Source: Clavelina lepadiformis (Eukaryota; Chordata; Ascidiacea; Aplousobranchia; Clavelinidae). Taken from it: a stretch of 64,000 bases of DNA. The translations under genes were made by a program, and so were the position numbers. The notes under the pieces were generated by a model, which did not search any database, was not told where the DNA came from, and was given only the letters and a program-made list of their open reading frames with translations. The first letter of the stretch is position 1. Each line of letters opens with the position of its first letter. Below, piece by piece: positions 60,801-64,000 of the stretch. The stretch spans positions 20,033,501 to 20,097,500 of the forward strand of contig NC_135245.1 of the NCBI RefSeq assembly GCF_947623445.1, written 5' to 3'.

Positions 60801-63410
60801 AAAACTTTTTCATTCAATGGAATGCCATGGATTGTTTAATCTCGTTAGCCTGAACTTATTTTGATCTTGATGAAAAAATAAGACATTAAGACATTTTTAA
60901 CGTGAAAATTAACTTACACAGCACAACGAAATCTAGCGTTTTGGAACAAATTGTTGTAAAATGTTTCAAAACGGCGGAATCAACGAGTATGTCCAATTAG
61001 AACGAGCAAATTTCTCATCAAATTGGAGAATAGTTAGCGATCACTGTTAAGAAACGATGCTTTCTGATAGGTTGACAATAAATGTGCACTGTTTCATAAA
61101 CTGCCTGATCACTGTAAACTATCTGCACACTTTATCATAAAGGAATATATTTGTCCTTTCTGACTCACTTTAAGTGCGATTAAACGTCGCCTTTCTGTAA
61201 TACAGTAATTCTAAAACTGTTGTGAAGGGTGAAGGACGAGCCTTAGGCTTTAGGTTAGGAGAAATTGCAAGCGAAGACAGCTTTCTTCTGTTTATGCTCA
61301 TGGACCGATTTACATTTTTCTCTATTCTTAGCAACGCGTGTGATGATATTTATAGGGTATTTAGTTACATGAATACACAGCATCTTTAACTGCAAGTTTT
61401 GTAGGAAAATACAGTATCAAATTGAAAGCACTTTGAATGCCGGTTTGCAATTAGAAATACAACACCATAGTTGTCACGGAACTCCACATCACAAAGATTT
61501 ATCCGACAAAATAAGCAAAATCCTAAATCTGCAGCAAGAACGCGCTGCATGCTTCTGGATTGTTTAGTTTTTATTGATGAAATTAAAAAAAAATACGCGT
61601 AGTCAAGCAGGACCGTTGCAGAATAAAGTCATCGATTTCAGCGATTGAAAGAAATGATTTAAAATCGGTAAAGAGAATTGCATTGGCATCAATTTTCAAG
61701 TCTTCAATCACATCTAATCAATAAAACAAATCTCAAACACAGAGCAAAACAAACTTTGACAACAGTGATGAAATCCATCAGATTTTATCGCCGCCTTCTG
61801 CGCAAGCACAGGAGAAGGGCTCTTAAACGCAGAGATACGACTCGATAGGCTTGTGATGGTAAGCTCGCTATGAGCTATTTCTCCTACAGCAGGGCCACTG
61901 ACAAATTTCAAACGTATGCCGCAAAATTTCAAATTTTCAAATTGAAATCTGCGACCTTTTCAAAGTTTTTTTGCAAAAGTGGTAAAATATCAGTATAAAA
62001 TTTTTGCATTTAAGTTGGGTATATCAGTATCGCAGATATAAAGTATAAACGATAACAGATAAATAATCCTAATTAAAGCAACTTGGCTTGTTTAAAAAAC
62101 ATTTTGCATTTCACTTCAGACCTGCGCTAAGTTGCTCTGGCACGACATCCACCGACATGAAGAATTATGCCGAAAACTGATGAAAATTAACATGACTTTA
62201 AATCACAACATAGTAGAGTCTCTATTCATCAATACACACAGTAAATAAAGACCATGGTATAAGTATAGTGTTGGTATTCAGCTAGTTCGCGCGAATCATT
62301 TACTGACATTAGTGAACCGGTTGCTAAACTTTTGAGAGTGTACAGAACCAATTGTTGCTGAGTTGTTTCAACAAAAAGAATACGTATGGTATGATAATGT
62401 TTATCCTCGGACTGAGGAAAGTCTTTGCGCGACTTAAAACCGGCGATGAATCATCATCGCTCGAGCCCCAGTTACCGAGCTATCTTTAGTGCAAGTTACG
62501 ATTGTCACACATTTTTTTCTTCGTTTTGCATTTTTTTATAAGGTATTGCGCGAATACATAACTGTCTACCAGGTCCACTGAACAGGAGCAAGTGTCGTGT
62601 CGAACACAAGCCACATTTGTTGGGATGCCAGCTCTCTAACCACTTGGCAACCGAGCCGACCGAGGTAAATAAAAAGTGCCCGCCAATCAGTTTTTGCACA
62701 AAGCTACGGATCGTCAAATCAAACAACTTATACGGATTGACGAGTTTAATTCGTGCAAAGGCTTTGCTCATTCTAAGGATAAAGATTATGTTACTGTAGG
62801 CTACTATTTATAAAAATCCACGTTTTATTCTTCTTGCGGAATTTACTCTGTGTGTATCCTGTCTTTAATTTACCCACAATTCCGCAAAGTTTGTTCTCCT
62901 TTCTTCTGACCTTAACCACTCAAACCGCGACGTCATCCGGTTATGTGCTTTCCAAATTCCAAAAAGTTGGAATCGGGAGGTCGAACATTTTGAGAGTAGT
63001 ATAATTCGCTTGTATCCAGTCAATGTATTATTTTGAAAATAAATGAATAACCTTTCCTATAGCAGAGAGGATTTTTTGTGCTATAATTCCGCTTATTTCG
63101 TTGTGGTTAGTTTGAAGTTTGTACCTGAAGAAAATACGGTACGATTGCAATGATGCTGTGATGATATTTTAATATACAGATTGTATACAATATAGAATTT
63201 TCGTTTTTAAGCATCGAATTAGCGAAGCATTGCATTGCGTTACGTAATCGATTACTTCCTGCTTATCGTTTTAAGTCATAAATCATAATATAAATACTGT
63301 GGTTGCCTGTTCTACGTGCATTATGAGTTATTCAATCTTGCTGTTACAATCAACGCTGTGACATGGAGGTTTTTATGCTGTTGCTGTGCCAATGTTCTGT
63401 TAAAATGTAA
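57880..63410. other. Long gene-poor region
   Basis: AT-rich. Several frames of 60-117 codons occur on both strands but none shows a domain, splice chain or signal peptide. One candidate 5' exon (ATG at 60592, MKHNITFALTSAKP, donor GTAAGT after 60634) could start a gene extending out of the window. A SINE-like fragment is at 62550-62656. Nothing else is recognised. Confidence 0.4.
62550..62656 (-). mobile_element. tRNA-derived SINE-like fragment
   Basis: On the minus strand, GGTTGCCAAGTGGTTAGAGA (A-box region) and TGTGTTCGACACG (B-box region) with tRNA-like spacing. No mature tRNA fold or terminator, so a SINE remnant is more likely than a tRNA gene. Confidence 0.45.
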
Positions 63411-63417
63411 TCGTTCA

Positions 63418-63873
63418 ACCCTATCCTAACCAGGCTCGCGACTTTACTATTTTAACTAGGTGTGGCCGACCCCGCACACACATTTTCAATCGTTAATTAC
63501 TAGAAAAGTGAATTTAGTGTAAATTAAGTATTTCTAAAAGTGACACATTTCTAGAAATTTTCTTGTTACGCCGCGCCCCCGTTGTGCGAAAAACCAGCTG
63601 ACCGCGAGAAGAGAACCCAAGAGAATAGTTAGTCGAGTTATTGGTGCGTAAATGAGTAATACGCTTCAATGCGGAGAGAGAGCAAAATTATGAAAATATC
63701 ACAATATCTCAAAAATTACAAAATCCAACTTTATCAAACAAACATGGACAGATAGCTGAACATTTTTTAGGAAAAGTCACCAAATTTCAAGTTTCTACAG
63801 CAAACAATGCAACTGTACGCGACGTTTTGCTATGACTGTGTGCGGGAGAAGCCAAGCCTAGTTAGAATAGGGT
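63418..63873. mobile_element. Inverted-repeat DNA element (MITE-like)
   Basis: Left end ACCCTATCCTAACCAGGCT (63418-63436). The right end is its imperfect complement AGCCTAGTTAGAATAGGGT (63855-63873). Second inner pair CCCCGCACACA / TGTGCGGGAG. ~456 bp, no coding frame. Target duplication not clear, so superfamily unknown. Confidence 0.5.
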
Positions 63874-64000
63874 CAAAGAAGGTTCAATATAATCAGTATA
63901 TGCAGTTGTCATTTCCAGCTAATTTGCCAGTGCCAGTGCATTGCCAGCTAATTTGCCAACCGGGGCCGGGTTAAAGTTGAGCGAAGACTGTCCTCAGTCC

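Overview
The window looks like nuclear DNA of a tunicate, most likely a solitary ascidian of the Ciona type. This is inferred from animal-type gene content, an AT-rich background, compact multi-exon genes with short introns, a three-domain SUEL/rhamnose-binding lectin, large VWD-C8-TIL extracellular proteins, and splice-acceptor-like sequences directly before several start codons, as expected where spliced-leader trans-splicing is used. No database search was possible. All exon models were built by hand from splice sites, reading phase and recognised protein families.

Layout. (1) 834-14483, plus strand: the 3' part of a giant secreted gene (called V1 here), with five and a half VWD-C8-TIL cassettes separated by PPTD-repeat stalk exons, then a Cys-rich/sushi/sushi-like/CUB tail and a stop. 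(2) 18960-28545, plus: a complete-looking tandem paralogue (V2) with signal peptide, Cys-rich and sushi exons, three cassettes and a sushi-like/CUB tail; one stalk exon carries a one-base frame disruption. (3) 31162-32679, minus: a three-domain SUEL lectin. (4) 33679-35714, minus: a calmodulin with an altered C-terminus. (5) 38319-42346, plus: a PDIA3/ERp57-like disulfide isomerase with three interchangeable copies of one exon. (6) 42690-45540: tRNA-derived repeats and a LINE relic. (7) 45809-46851, minus: ribosomal protein P2, with two related box C/D snoRNAs, one in an intron and one in its 5' region. (8) 47353-49010: two hAT-like MITEs with target-site duplications. (9) 50352-52540, minus: a NUDT7-like CoA diphosphatase ending in SKL. 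(10) 53605-56592, minus: a PH plus PDZ scaffold protein. (11) 57545-64000: mostly gene-poor, with a possible membrane-protein exon, a SINE-like fragment and an inverted-repeat element.

The two V genes form a local family whose cassette is exactly 999 coding bases in every complete copy (phase 1 in, phase 1 out), while every stalk exon but one is an exact multiple of 12 bases. This is a clear picture of exon-cassette amplification and minisatellite-driven stalk growth in a secreted, probably adhesive or matrix protein. The other genes are housekeeping or secretory (PDI, calmodulin, P2, NUDT7, lectin). The strongest candidates for something undescribed are the PDI mutually exclusive exon cluster, the double-guide snoRNA pair, and the V1/V2 cassette system.
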